Positions 17,842 through 29,900 of a DNA stretch of 64,000 bases are shown here, piece after piece. The notes beneath the pieces are model-generated. The model saw nothing but the letters and a program-made list of their open reading frames with translations, searched no databases and was not told the DNA's origin. The stretch covers positions 2,199,501 through 2,263,500 of the forward strand of contig CAJHZI010000457.1 in NCBI GenBank assembly GCA_905160935.1, read 5' to 3'. Both the position numbers and the translations under genes were made by a program. This stretch comes from Enchytraeus crypticus (taxonomy: Eukaryota; Annelida; Clitellata; Enchytraeida; Enchytraeidae). The first letter of the stretch is position 1. Each line of letters starts with the position of its first letter.

Positions 17842-18171
17842 ATGTCGAAGATTAATTATTTTGATGAGGACGATGGTTGTGAAGACAACCCTAGCACTTC
17901 TGTGATTGTAAATAGTGATCAAACATATATTGGGAACATTAGTACAGAAAATGTAAAACCTCCAGCTAATGTGTTAGAAAAGCAGCTGAAGGATATTATC
18001 GTGAAAGAACAAAACTGCAAGATAGAAGCAAAGGTGTCAAGTGATGGCAGTAAAGACTCGCAGACGCCCAAGATAATGGTGTTTCATCCCACGATGGAAG
18101 AATTTAGAGACTTCAATAAATATATAGAGTACATGGAAAGCCAAGGTGCACACAAAGCTGGCATTGCAAAG
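17842..18171 (+). CDS. KDM4: KDM4 coding exon 1 (JmjN start)
   Basis: First ATG in frame, preceded by an acceptor-like tttcatag at 17821-17828. The N-terminal 75 residues are acidic and unconserved; [20 protein letters not shown] begins JmjN. Donor GCAAAG|gtaagt, phase 0. The start is plausible but rests on no conservation. Confidence 0.85.
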
Positions 18172-20936
18172 GTAAGTTACTGTACTTATAAATGAGCTTA
18201 TTAAAATTATCATTTTAATAGATACAAAGCTAAAAGCTAAGGTTAACGTCAGTTTCCTCACTCGAAAGCGATATCAGTGATGAGCGAGCCCAGGATTTGA
18301 ACCGCACACATACCGATCAACAGTCTAGTATTTTACCGACTTCGCCACTGGCTCCAGCCAACTGTAGCTTCATATAATTTATTCCTAGCATTTTGTGATT
18401 TTCTCTTTCTTGAAGTATACGAATTGGTAGAGTTAGAGAAGAAAACAGGTCAGGTGCAATTTAGTTAATGCCCCATGTACGTGAGTAGTTACATTAGACT
18501 CATATGGAGTTGAAGTGTACCGGCAATATTATATATTATTTCTGCTAGAATTACTAACTTAAGCACTTCTTTATTTGCAGTTTTGTTAGTCCATCTAATC
18601 TTTTCCGTATCCACGTCTCGAGCATTTCAAGTTTCCTCTTATCTTCTTGCCTTGAATTATAATGTACTAATTTTATTTAAATAGCATTGTTTTGTGCTGC
18701 GTTTATTCTCCGTGTTGTGTCCAGGTTTATTGAAGAATAGACCAACTGGTGTGTTGGTCCAACAAACACCAACACTGCATGTGTTGTAGAAGGCGACTAA
18801 AGCACTAAGATCCAAAGTTTCCAAACCAACGTCAGAATCAGAATGGGCATTTAGTTAGCAAGCGCCTAGGCTTCATATTTGCTACAAAATTTTATAAACG
18901 AATATAAGAGATTATGGTGGATTGACTGATGGTTATGATATGGGACAGAAATAAGTGAAGAAGGTGCATCGTATCCCGATCCTAGTTAAACTGGTATTAA
19001 AGAGAAGATGGTGATGATTTATATAGCATTGTATTTTTTTAATTTAAAGTATATAAATTTTGAGCATTAAGCTACAAATAGTTAGACGTCTGGTGACTAC
19101 ATTGTCATTTATTGAATGGTTCTTTTGACAAAATATTAATAATTAATATTAGTAATGATTGGAATCAGTGGTAATGTCGGTAAAGTACTCGACTGTTGAT
19201 CAGTACGTGAGGGGTTCAAATCCTGGATTCGCCCGCCACTGACATCGCTTTCGAGCGAGGAAACTGACGTTAACATTAGCTTTTTAATTATTTTACTGCA
19301 TAAATTTATGAAATTATATAAATAGTTATGATGTAGCTGAAATTGGCTGATGTTGCATTTGGCAATGTTGTCTAGGTTGTGCCGCCACCAGAATGGTGCG
19401 CAAGAAGAAATGGATACGATGATCTGGATTTAATGATTCCGGCGCCGCTGAGACAGTACGTTAAGGGCTCGCAGGGCTTCTATCAACAAACCAATGTGCC
19501 TTCAAAGCCACTGCACGTTAAAGAATTCGAGCAGCTAGCAAAGAGCAAGAAGTATGTGATTTATTGTGTACTAGCAATTAGTTTTACTTCTATTTATGAT
19601 ATTTAGACTATTTATAGTTCTATATATGTTATTTACTTTAAATAGTACTAGTTCTATTTATGTTATTTAGTTTAATTCTGTTTATGCTATCAAGTTTAGT
19701 TATAGTTCTATATATCTTATTTAATTTAGTTCTAGTTCTATTTATGCTATTTAGTTTAGTTCTGTTTCTTTTTAAATAGCCAATAGCTATTTTATTGTAT
19801 AAATTTATAACTTTCTTTTTACAAAGGTATTCTGCACAAGCCGACAATACCATGGAACAGATGGAAAGGAAGTACTGGAAAAACGTAACATTTAATCCTC
19901 CCATCTATGGAGCTGATGTGTCGGCCTCTCTGTACGATGCAGATCAAGACGTTTGGAACGTCAGCCGGCTTGGCACCATATTGGATTGCATGCAGGAGGA
20001 TTACGACGTGAAGGTCGAGGGAGTCAATACTTCCTATCTTTACTTTGGAATGTGGAAAACGACATTTCCATGGCATACTGAAGATATGGACCTGTACTCC
20101 ATCAATTATCTTCACTTCGGTGCGCCTAAATGCTGGTATGCTGTTCCGATTGCTCATGGAAGACGATTGGAGAGATTTGCAGAAGGTTTGTAAATGTTAC
20201 GGAATAATTGCCACTGAGTTTGTGATAAATGTAAAATGAAATTTTGTTAGTCAAATTTGTGGTATGGTTGAACTCTTGTGAATTAGAGATCTCTGAAGAA
20301 ACGGAGATCTCTGGATAAACAGAGATCTCTGGATAAACAGAGATCTCGGGATAAACAGAGATCTCTGGAGAAACAGAGATCTCTAGAGAAACAGAGATCT
20401 CTGGAGAAACAGAGATCTATGGAGGAACAGAGATCTCTAGTAGTGGAAACAAATGTAAGCTCTGCTGAAAGTGTGACAATTAAAATGTAACATTTCGTGC
20501 AATTAATTATCTGTGATACTATTTGATCGTAGGTGTTGACTTTTGTCTACTCAATTCATTGTTAATTTATAGTGCTTTTGGTATAAGGTTGAAGCCAGAA
20601 ACATTGTTTTTATTTGTGTAAGGTTTAAGTCAGATGATAATGTTTTGGAGGGAAGTTATAGTTGACAGAGCTAGCTATAGCTATAGAAACTTTGACACCT
20701 TCTTCATTAGATTAACATTGAGTAGATTAACATTTACAGTGTGTGTGATTGAAAAGCAATATCTATATTTATCTGTTTCTATATTTAAGCAGAATCCCCC
20801 AAGAATAATGGTATATCAAAAGGAATGTTAAACATAATTTAAGGATCCACTCGTATGTTGACATGAAGAGAAATACTGAAGATAGAGATAAGTAGAGGCA
20901 TTATATACCATGGACCTGCCAGTAGGCAGTGCACTA

Positions 20937-20994
<58 letters not shown>

Positions 20995-23900
20995 CTATTT
21001 CTATATTTATCTGTTTTATTCTGTTGCTTGACCGCAGGATTTCTTCCAGGAGAGGCTATATCATGCCGATGTTTTCTACGACATAAAGCCACGTTGATAT
21101 CGCCTAGCGTTCTCAAGCAATACTCCATACCATTTGATCGGGTAACAGTCTGCTATATGTTCAGCTAAAATTCGTTATAATTGTGTTTGTTAGCATAGCG
21201 AGACTCAGTGTTTTATCCCTGTTAGTGCAATAGCCTGAGTCATATAAAATAAGGGCTGTTTGAATTTTTAATCCATTTTCAACTGAAATTTAATGCATTA
21301 TCTAAGAGACCTAAAACTGTAGATTTTCATAATTCTTATTCAAAATAATGATTGTAATATTCATTTTATATTGTAATATTATATTTTGCCGACCCTAACT
21401 AAACTGGGATCTAGGGAAGATGATAACTGTAATATTATATTTAATATAAATTTTTTTAAAATATCCATTGCGCATCGGTTGACAGCTATGTACTGCAGAG
21501 AAGTATTTGATAAATTACAATGCTTTCTCAGGTTCTTGCCACTTCGATCATGGTAGTCTTATTATTAAGTGGGAGCTACACTATATTTCTATGTTCATAT
21601 CTAATTTATTTCTAAGCTTAAAGAAAATACAAATACAAGTCTGATTTTGACGGATTGATTGATTATAGATGACTCAGAATGCTGGTGAATTTATCATAAC
21701 GTTTCCATATGGCTATCACGCTGGATACAATACTGGGTACAATTGTGCTGAGTCTACTAACTTTGCAAGTAAAAGGTGGATTGAATACGGCAAGCGGGCG
21801 ACCCAGGTATGTACTGCAAATAATGAGCAGTTTGTTTGATAGTCAAGTCGAGCTAATAAAATTTGTAAGGCCTTTGGCAATAATGACATTAGGCAACAAT
21901 GAAACAGTTTTAATTATGAGATTTCACGCAAAAGAAGTGTGCACCGTGCCTGTACAGTAGCCACCCTGTGTGTGCAGTAGTCTGCCTGTGTGTACAGTAG
22001 CCACCCTGTGTGTACAGTAGTCACCGTGTGTGTACAGTAGCCATCCTGTGTGTACAGTAGCCACCCTGTGTGTACAGTAGCCACCCTGTGTGTACAGTAG
22101 CCACCCTGTGGGTACAGTAGCCACCCTGTGTGTACAGTAGTCACCCAGTGTGTACAGTAGCCACCCTGTGTGTACAGTAGCCTGCCTTTGTGTACAGTAG
22201 TTACTCTGTGTGTACAGTAGCCACCCTGTGTGTACAGTTAGCCACCCATGTGTGTGTTTATTGTTGTCGTTGTTTATTTGTAAGTGGGCTCATATGTGTG
22301 TGTTTATACTACAGTGTGTTGTTGTTATTTATCTGTATGTGGGCTAACATGTATGTGTTTATACTACATTGTGTTGTTGTTTATTTGTACCTGGGCTCAT
22401 ATGTGTGTGTTTCTACTACAGTGTGATGTTGTTGTAGTTTATTTGTACATGGGCTCATATGTGTCTGTTTACTTTGCAGTGTGATTGCCGTCCCGACATG
22501 GTACGTATAAGCATGGATTGCTTTGTGCGTCGCTATCAGCCTGAACTTTATGAAAAGTGGAAGGAGGGGCTTGATTTAGCACCACACCCCAATGACGAAT
22601 TTGTACAAATGTACGGTAGGGGAAAGGGAAAAGGCAGGCTGATTGGTCGGCAGGTATTCTCAAGTCCAGAATACGTCATATCCGGGTGAGTTTTAAGTAA
22701 TTGGTGCCGAAAAGACTTTTACTTCACTCTAGGCGTCATTATTTCAAAATTCAGAAAAAGTTTGTTAGACACTGGACCATATTCTGCACTCTCAGAGCAG
22801 CTGGTGTTCTATCAGCATTAATACTCACATGATATCAAAGCCTTGACTGTTCTTTCCTCAACATTACAGCACGAATGGTGCTTAGAGAGATGAAATCCTT
22901 GCTTCAAGGAGATATTCCACCCTTTTTTGCATCGATTTCCTGTCTTGAACCTCTATAGCATAATAATAGGAATTGTCATAATATCTTACATTAAACTAGC
23001 AACTGTAAAGAAATAGTGCTCAGTGAGTAGTATGTGGAGAAATGTTTTATGTTTTGCTGTACTAATATTTCTATATTCTTTTTAAATGTAATATTAATTT
23101 GTTAATTAAATGTTATTTATTTTATAAATTCTATTTCGTATTTTACATTTAATTTTTTGAAGTTTATTTACTTTTACTGGTATTTTACAGGCCTCTGGAA
23201 GAAGAAGCTGATCGACAAATCTCCCTCAACTTTCCGCAGTCTATTCACCACAGGCACGGACCTCGAGTTGCTATCGTGCGCAGCATGGCTGGACCGGCTA
23301 ACAGAGCTCAGCCGTCTCTCCGACCAGAGCTAACGGATCAAATGTCTCTCCCCATTACACCGCAAGCCTCATGGAGAATGCCGGTATTATCAAAATACAC
23401 CGACTGCATGAGAACTGACGAAATGGAAACAAATGAGACTGGATCAATGAATCAAAGTCATTGTAAAGCTGCCGGTACTATTCCTCGTCCGACATTAACT
23501 GAAGCTGACAGAAAGAAATTTAAGCGGAAACTAGGATCTTCATTTCAGTCAGTGGGCAATCCGGCTTCGCTAAATGAAAACGCCTTTCAGGCAGAATTTC
23601 TTAAGCATCTGAGCAGGAATATACGTGTTTTAAATTTTGAACGGGATCCCAATCAAAATACTCCGGCAGAACCCTGTCGTAGGGTCAGTAGCGCTAAGGA
23701 AGAGTGCGCTGCTAATGATACCAAAATAGCAGAGATTCCTTTAAAGAAGATGAAGTACGAGCCATTGACTACGACTGATGCTCTGCCTAGCGATGGAGTC
23801 TCTAAGGAAGCGACATTAGTTAGAAGTATGTTACAAAGTGATAAACGGGTAATTGACGAGAGTGGCGGTGAAACATTGAAATGCAGTCTGTTTCATAAAG

Positions 23901-26900
23901 CTGAAACTTCTGATTTGTCTGCTGAATCATCTGCGATTAGTATTGGCGATAGCTTAGCATCCGTAGCTGTTTCTACCACATCCGCTGAAGGTCAAGCAGC
24001 TGATGTAGAAGACGCTACCTGCCATTTAGCGGTGGATACGAGTGCTTCAATCAGTCGGCTATCTGTCGATGCTCCAACAAACCTCGGAGAAGATGACAAC
24101 GTTGCCACTCGTCGAGCCTCCACCGATTCATCTGTTTTATTCAATCAAGCTGTTGTGGAATCGGGCAGAGAAGCAGATATAACGACTTCAGTATTACCAG
24201 TGGATTCGATTCAGAATTCTGCAGAAAGCTCTGTCGTGTCACGCGCAACAACCGATCGCCATTGGCTGGATTTTGGAAGCGAGTCTTCCAATAATAAGAA
24301 GCCAGAAAGCTTACAAGACATTGAGGCTTTGGCGCCTTCTGTAGAAAAGTGTTCATTTCAGACTCTAGCTCAGTTACTTTCCAGCACTCCACTTGTTGAT
24401 TCTCTGCAGAAGACAACATCGGAGAGTACGACAGTGCAGACTTTATGTTCTTTAGCTCCTGTAATGACTGCTGATACTGGCATTGATGTTAGTTCTGTCG
24501 AGCTAAATCATACATCGGCAAACTGTGATGCTGGTTCCCAACTATTTTGCTGCTCGTATTGTAATTGCAGCTTTACAACAAAGAGTAATGTTATGAGACA
24601 TATGAAAAGGCTTCACGTTAAGGAATTGATCAGGGATCAGGCTTTATTCCAAATGCAAAACAATTCAGCTGATATTTCTCATGAGTCAGTTAGCACGGGA
24701 AATATACCAAATAAAATAGATAAGCATTCCGGCAACAGAGTCCAAATAGAAAAACATCATTATGAAGGAGCAGCTTTGGCAGTTGAAAACAGAAGGCAAA
24801 CAACATCCATTGCAGAGGGGAATTCGCTTAGATCCAGCGGGGTCTATCACTTCTGTTCATTATGTGGAGTGATTTACCTACAAGATAATAGATGGATGAA
24901 GCATATTCTAAATTCCCACCCGGGGGTAACATTCAATCCATTTCGTTCTGGTCCTCTGTCTAAACTATTGAAACCAGATTCTATGCAAAAATCATTTCCG
25001 CCTGATGTGCATTTAGAAAACGAAGGTTTTATTGCGGCAGAGAAGATGTTAGCTGAAAGAAGTGTTACAATTGATTCGAGTCAGACAGAAAATGAAGCAA
25101 TTGTTGACGAGAACATAGTGACTGAGGCAAGTCAGATAGAAGAAAATGTTAGCGCCAAGTGTGGTGTTAGTAAGTTGAGTCTGCTAGCAAAAAGAGCAAT
25201 TGTTGACGACAGGGCGATTAGTGACTTGAGTCAGTTTGCAGAAAATGTAAGTGTTGACAAGTGCGTTGTCAATGAATCAAGTCAGTTTGCAGAAAATGTA
25301 AGTGTTGACAAGTGCGTTGTCAATGAATCAAGTCAGTTTGCAGAAAAAGTAGGTGTTGACAAGTGCGTTGTCAATGAATCAAGTCAGTTTGAAGAAAGCT
25401 CGACTGTTGACAAGAGTGATACTGATGATCCTAGTCAGCCAGATATTGTCCTGGATATGAATGATTCGAAAGAAACAAGACTGGCAGTTAATAAGGGCGT
25501 TAAGATTGAGCAGAAAGAGCAGATATCCCAATTTGTTAGCTCGATAAACCTTGAGAAAGCAACAACTTCTGTTCCTCTAAGGTTCTGCTGCCCTTACTGT
25601 GCTTGTACATGCTTTAAACTAGGAGTTCTCAACACTCATATCAGAAATAGACATTCTAATTTGTTCAGACAGGACATATCCTATTCAAATACAAACAGGA
25701 GCTTGTCAGAAAGTTTTGTCGAAACTGGTGTTGCGGTAGGCAAAGATGTAGACGATAACGATCAGAAGAGTAAATATACATGCCAGTATTGTTCAAAAGG
25801 ATTTAAACTAAAGAGTCATTTGAAATACCATGTCAAACAATTGCATGCTGAGTTTCCTAGCGTGTCGACTCGAGGCGTTTCCTCTAAATCGGGTATGTTC
25901 AAATCAAAAAAGTCAAGTAGCATGTTGAGAACTAGTAGCACTAACAAAGCAATGGGGGACAGTGTGGCTAAATTAAGTAAAAGGCATAATTGTAATAAGA
26001 TATTTTTGTGTCCAGCGTGCTCAGCGAAATTTAATTATTTGGCGTCTATTCTAAAGCATGTTCAAAAATTCCATTCACATCTTGGAATTACTCTGTCGGC
26101 TATAACTTCTTTTACTGAAGCAAACTTGTTGTCATTTAAATTGAATGGTGATAGTGGAAGGAGCAAATATTTGAAAAATGGCTCTATAAAAAAATGCAGT
26201 ATGTCGTCGGACGCCGATGCTGCATCGGGTATGCTGGATTCTCTTGATAGTGCTGGGCTTCCGGCAGATGTTAACAACGGAGACAGCATCGTAAAAAGTG
26301 TGGCGGCTTCTCTTGAACATAGCGAATCCGAAGCTGATACAACTAAAACATCTCATGAACACCTATCTAGTATCACATTGCATATTAAACAAATGCATTC
26401 AGATCTTAGAAATTCTTCGTCGGGACCTATTATTGTGTTAGAGAGCTTTGCATTGGAAGAGTCTAATAGGAAGACCTCAGTAGAGGTACAGTCTATGTTC
26501 AATGACAATTCAGTTGAGAAGCAGATTCGCACGAAGCCTAGTGAGAGAAATTGTAGCAATGCTGTAACGAAGATTAATGACAGTGAAGCTGAAAGTGACC
26601 AAACGAGCGCTGCTGATGCTTTGGTTGGTTCGCTGCAGCATGTATCTGCTATTGATAAGCAAGTACAGTCTGGCACTTGGGAATTTCCTTGTCCCTACTG
26701 TTCGCTAACTTTTAAAGCATCGCGCATGGTTGGAAGACATATTGTCTCATGTCACCCTGAGTTTAAAAAACTTCAGGTCCTTATTTCTAGGAAGTTTGTT
26801 CCAAATTTTAAGAAGTCTGAGGCACTGATGTCAAATGAACAAAGAAGCCTGAGAGGAAGTGGCAACAAGGTGGAAGTTCCTAGATTTTCTTGCTGCTACT

Positions 26901-29900
26901 GCTCTAAATCGTTCCCTCTAAAGAAGAGTCTCAACAGGCACCTACGAAAACTGCATTCGAAATTCACGTCCGTTGAAACGAAGCGTGCGGCTCTACAGGC
27001 CGCAAACCATTTAGCATTAGACCAGTCCTTTACTGGCATATCTAGCAAAACAGCTGCTCCTAGTTCTCCTGATACAGTGAAAGTAACAGCAAGTGAAATT
27101 AATTGTAGTAGCGATGTAGGTGGTAAAATAGATGTGGATGACAAAAGATTGGCAGATGAAAGAAGTCATTGTCCCTATTGTTCGACCACTTTTGCACACA
27201 AGTGTAGTCTTAGTCGGCATTTAAGAAATCGACATGCAAATGAAACGAATCGGTCAGCTACAAAGGAATCGAATCAGTTAGCATTGATTGAATCTAAACC
27301 TGGCACATCTAGTACATCGATTGCTCTCAGGTCAGTCGATGTTGTGAGGACTGAAATTCAACCTCAGGATGCTTCTGTCGATTCTAAAATTATGATTAAG
27401 CCTGAAATGCTGGCTTCTGAGAGATTTCAATGTCCAAACTGTTTGTACTCTTCTGCACAGAAAAGTCATGTCGTTAGGCATTTTAGAAATTGCCACGCAA
27501 ATGAAACGAATCGGTCAGCTACAGAGGAATCGAATCAGATTGCATTGAATGAGTCTAAACTTGGCACACCAAGTACATCAATTACTCTCAGGTTAGCCGA
27601 TGTTGTGGAAGCAGTCCATGATGACATTCAGCCTCGTGATGTTTTTGTCGATTCTGAAACTGAGCTTAAGGTCGAAAAACAGGCTAATGGAAGATGTAAA
27701 TGTCCATATTGTTCAAATGACTATGCAAATAAGAGCGGTGTTTTTAAGCATATAAGAAAGAGTCATGCAAGAAAGTCAAGTGTAAGAAATTCACGTGCAG
27801 ATGAAACAAATCTAAAAGATTCAAAGGAATCAGATCCTTCAGTGTTAACCGTATCTAAATGTAACTCAGTAATTGATAGAAATATTGCTGATAGCCGCGA
27901 AATAGAACTCACAAAGCCTGTTTCTGTTGTGAGCAGTCAAGTGGAACGTAAAATGACGGATGAACTAAATATATCTGTAGATATCGAAACCCAGTCTGCA
28001 GTGAAAAATACAAATGAAATTATAAGCTATACACGAGTTAGTATTGCACATACGCCAGATGCTGATATAAAAAAAGAAAATATAGATACCAGTGCTACGT
28101 CACCAATGACTGCAGAGCCTATACTTCTTAGGCTTACTGGGTGTGTTCCACAACAGCCTACAGAGTCTATTTTACCAAGGTCTACTGGGCCTATCTCACC
28201 CCGGCCCTCTGGATCTTCTATGCCCAGGTCTCCAAGGCCTATTTCGCCACGGCCCTCAGGATCCTTTACGCCCAGGTCTACATGGCCTATTCCACCACGA
28301 CCCTCAGGATCTTCTATACCCAGGTCTCCAAGGCCTATTTCACCACGACCCTCAGGATCCTTTACGCCCAGATCTACAGGGCCTATTCCACCACGACCCT
28401 CAGAATCTTGTATGCCCAGGTCTCCAAGGCCTTCAGGGTTGTCCATGCCCAGGTTTACAGGGCCTATTCCATCACGGCCCTCAGAATCTTCTATATCCAG
28501 GTCTCCAAGGCCTATTTCACCACGGCCATCAGGATTGTCTATGCCCAGGTCTACAGGGCTTATCTCACCACGGCCCTCAGGATCCTTTATGCCCAGGTCT
28601 ACAGGGCCTATTCCACCACGGCCCTCAGGATTGTTTACGCCCAGGTGTACGGGGCCTATTCCATCGCGGCCCTCAGGATTGTCTATGCCCAGATCTCCAA
28701 GGTCTAGTACACCACGGCCATCAGGATTGTCTATACCCAAGTCTCCAAGGCCTATTTCACCACGGCCATCAGGATTATCTATGCCCAGATCTCCAAGGCC
28801 TATTTCGCCAAGGCCCTCAGGATTGTCTATGCCCAGGTCTGCAGGGCTTCTTCCACTGCAGCTATTAGGGTCTTCTATTTCAGGGCCTATTCTGCTGCGG
28901 CCGAGAGGGCCTAATCCATCACAACCTATGTGGGTCATTAAACCTAGGCTTCAGAGTACTAATCGAGCAACCGTGCTACCAAAGTCTAATACAGTTTTAC
29001 AAAGTGACGGAAATCATGGTAACGGTTCTATGTGTATAAGTTTAGAAGCCAGGAATAACACCCCTGTGCCAAGGCAAAATGTAGTAAATTCCTCAAAATC
29101 TACAGTAGGTCAGAGTGGATGCTTGGACCAAAATATTAGAATGATGCTGACTGGAAAGAAGCCTGTAGATATCCAGAGTATTCTGAATGCTTTGGGAGTT
29201 GACTTAAAGAATATTCGTAAGCCTGATACTGCTAAATGCAGCCAAACGGAAGCGAGTGCTGCAACTGAACCGGATGCCATAGTTGTAGGTGGTGAAACTT
29301 GCGATAAAAGGAAGAGTGAAATTGTGAATGCTTCAGGCGAACAAGGTTGTGCTAATAAGACCACGGATAATATTCCGGGTAATAGCAGTGAGGCAAAAAG
29401 TACAGAAATTGTTGACGTTAATCAGGCTTGTGTGGGAAGAATTTTGCCTAACTCTCAGTTATCAGCTACAAACACAGCTTCAAATTCTGCTCAGCAAACG
29501 CTAGTGAACACGTCTGCCGTGGAGAAATCAGTGAATCAGAGTGTGACCGTGGATATTAAGCCACCTATGATTGTTGAAAAATCAGTGAATGAGAGTGTGA
29601 CCGTGGATAATAAGACACCAATGATTGTCGAGAAAACACTGAATGAGAGTGTGACCGTGGATAATAAGCCACCAATGATTGTCGAGAAATCAGTGAATCA
29701 GACTTTGACCAGGGAAATTAAGCCACCTACGAGTGCAGCTCCTGCCGAGCCAAATAATGAAGTGATAATTATATTAGATGATGAGGACAGTGATGCACAG
29801 GCCGATAGTACTGCTGAGAAACAGTTGAAGGTCGATTGCAGACCTGGCCAGTGCGTAACCAACATTCAACGCTCGAGAGAGGTGATTAGTCGAACTCACG

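Larger units (their letters stand above)
18172..19375. other. KDM4 intron 1
   Basis: Holds two SINE S1 copies in opposite orientation (18233-18360 and 19165-19285) and a family G copy (18709-19018). Confidence 0.85.

Noticed and set aside
28027..28938. 303-codon open frame on the minus strand
   Set aside because: Antisense to the proline-rich repeat of KDM4 exon 7; open only because the repeat unit lacks stops on both strands.
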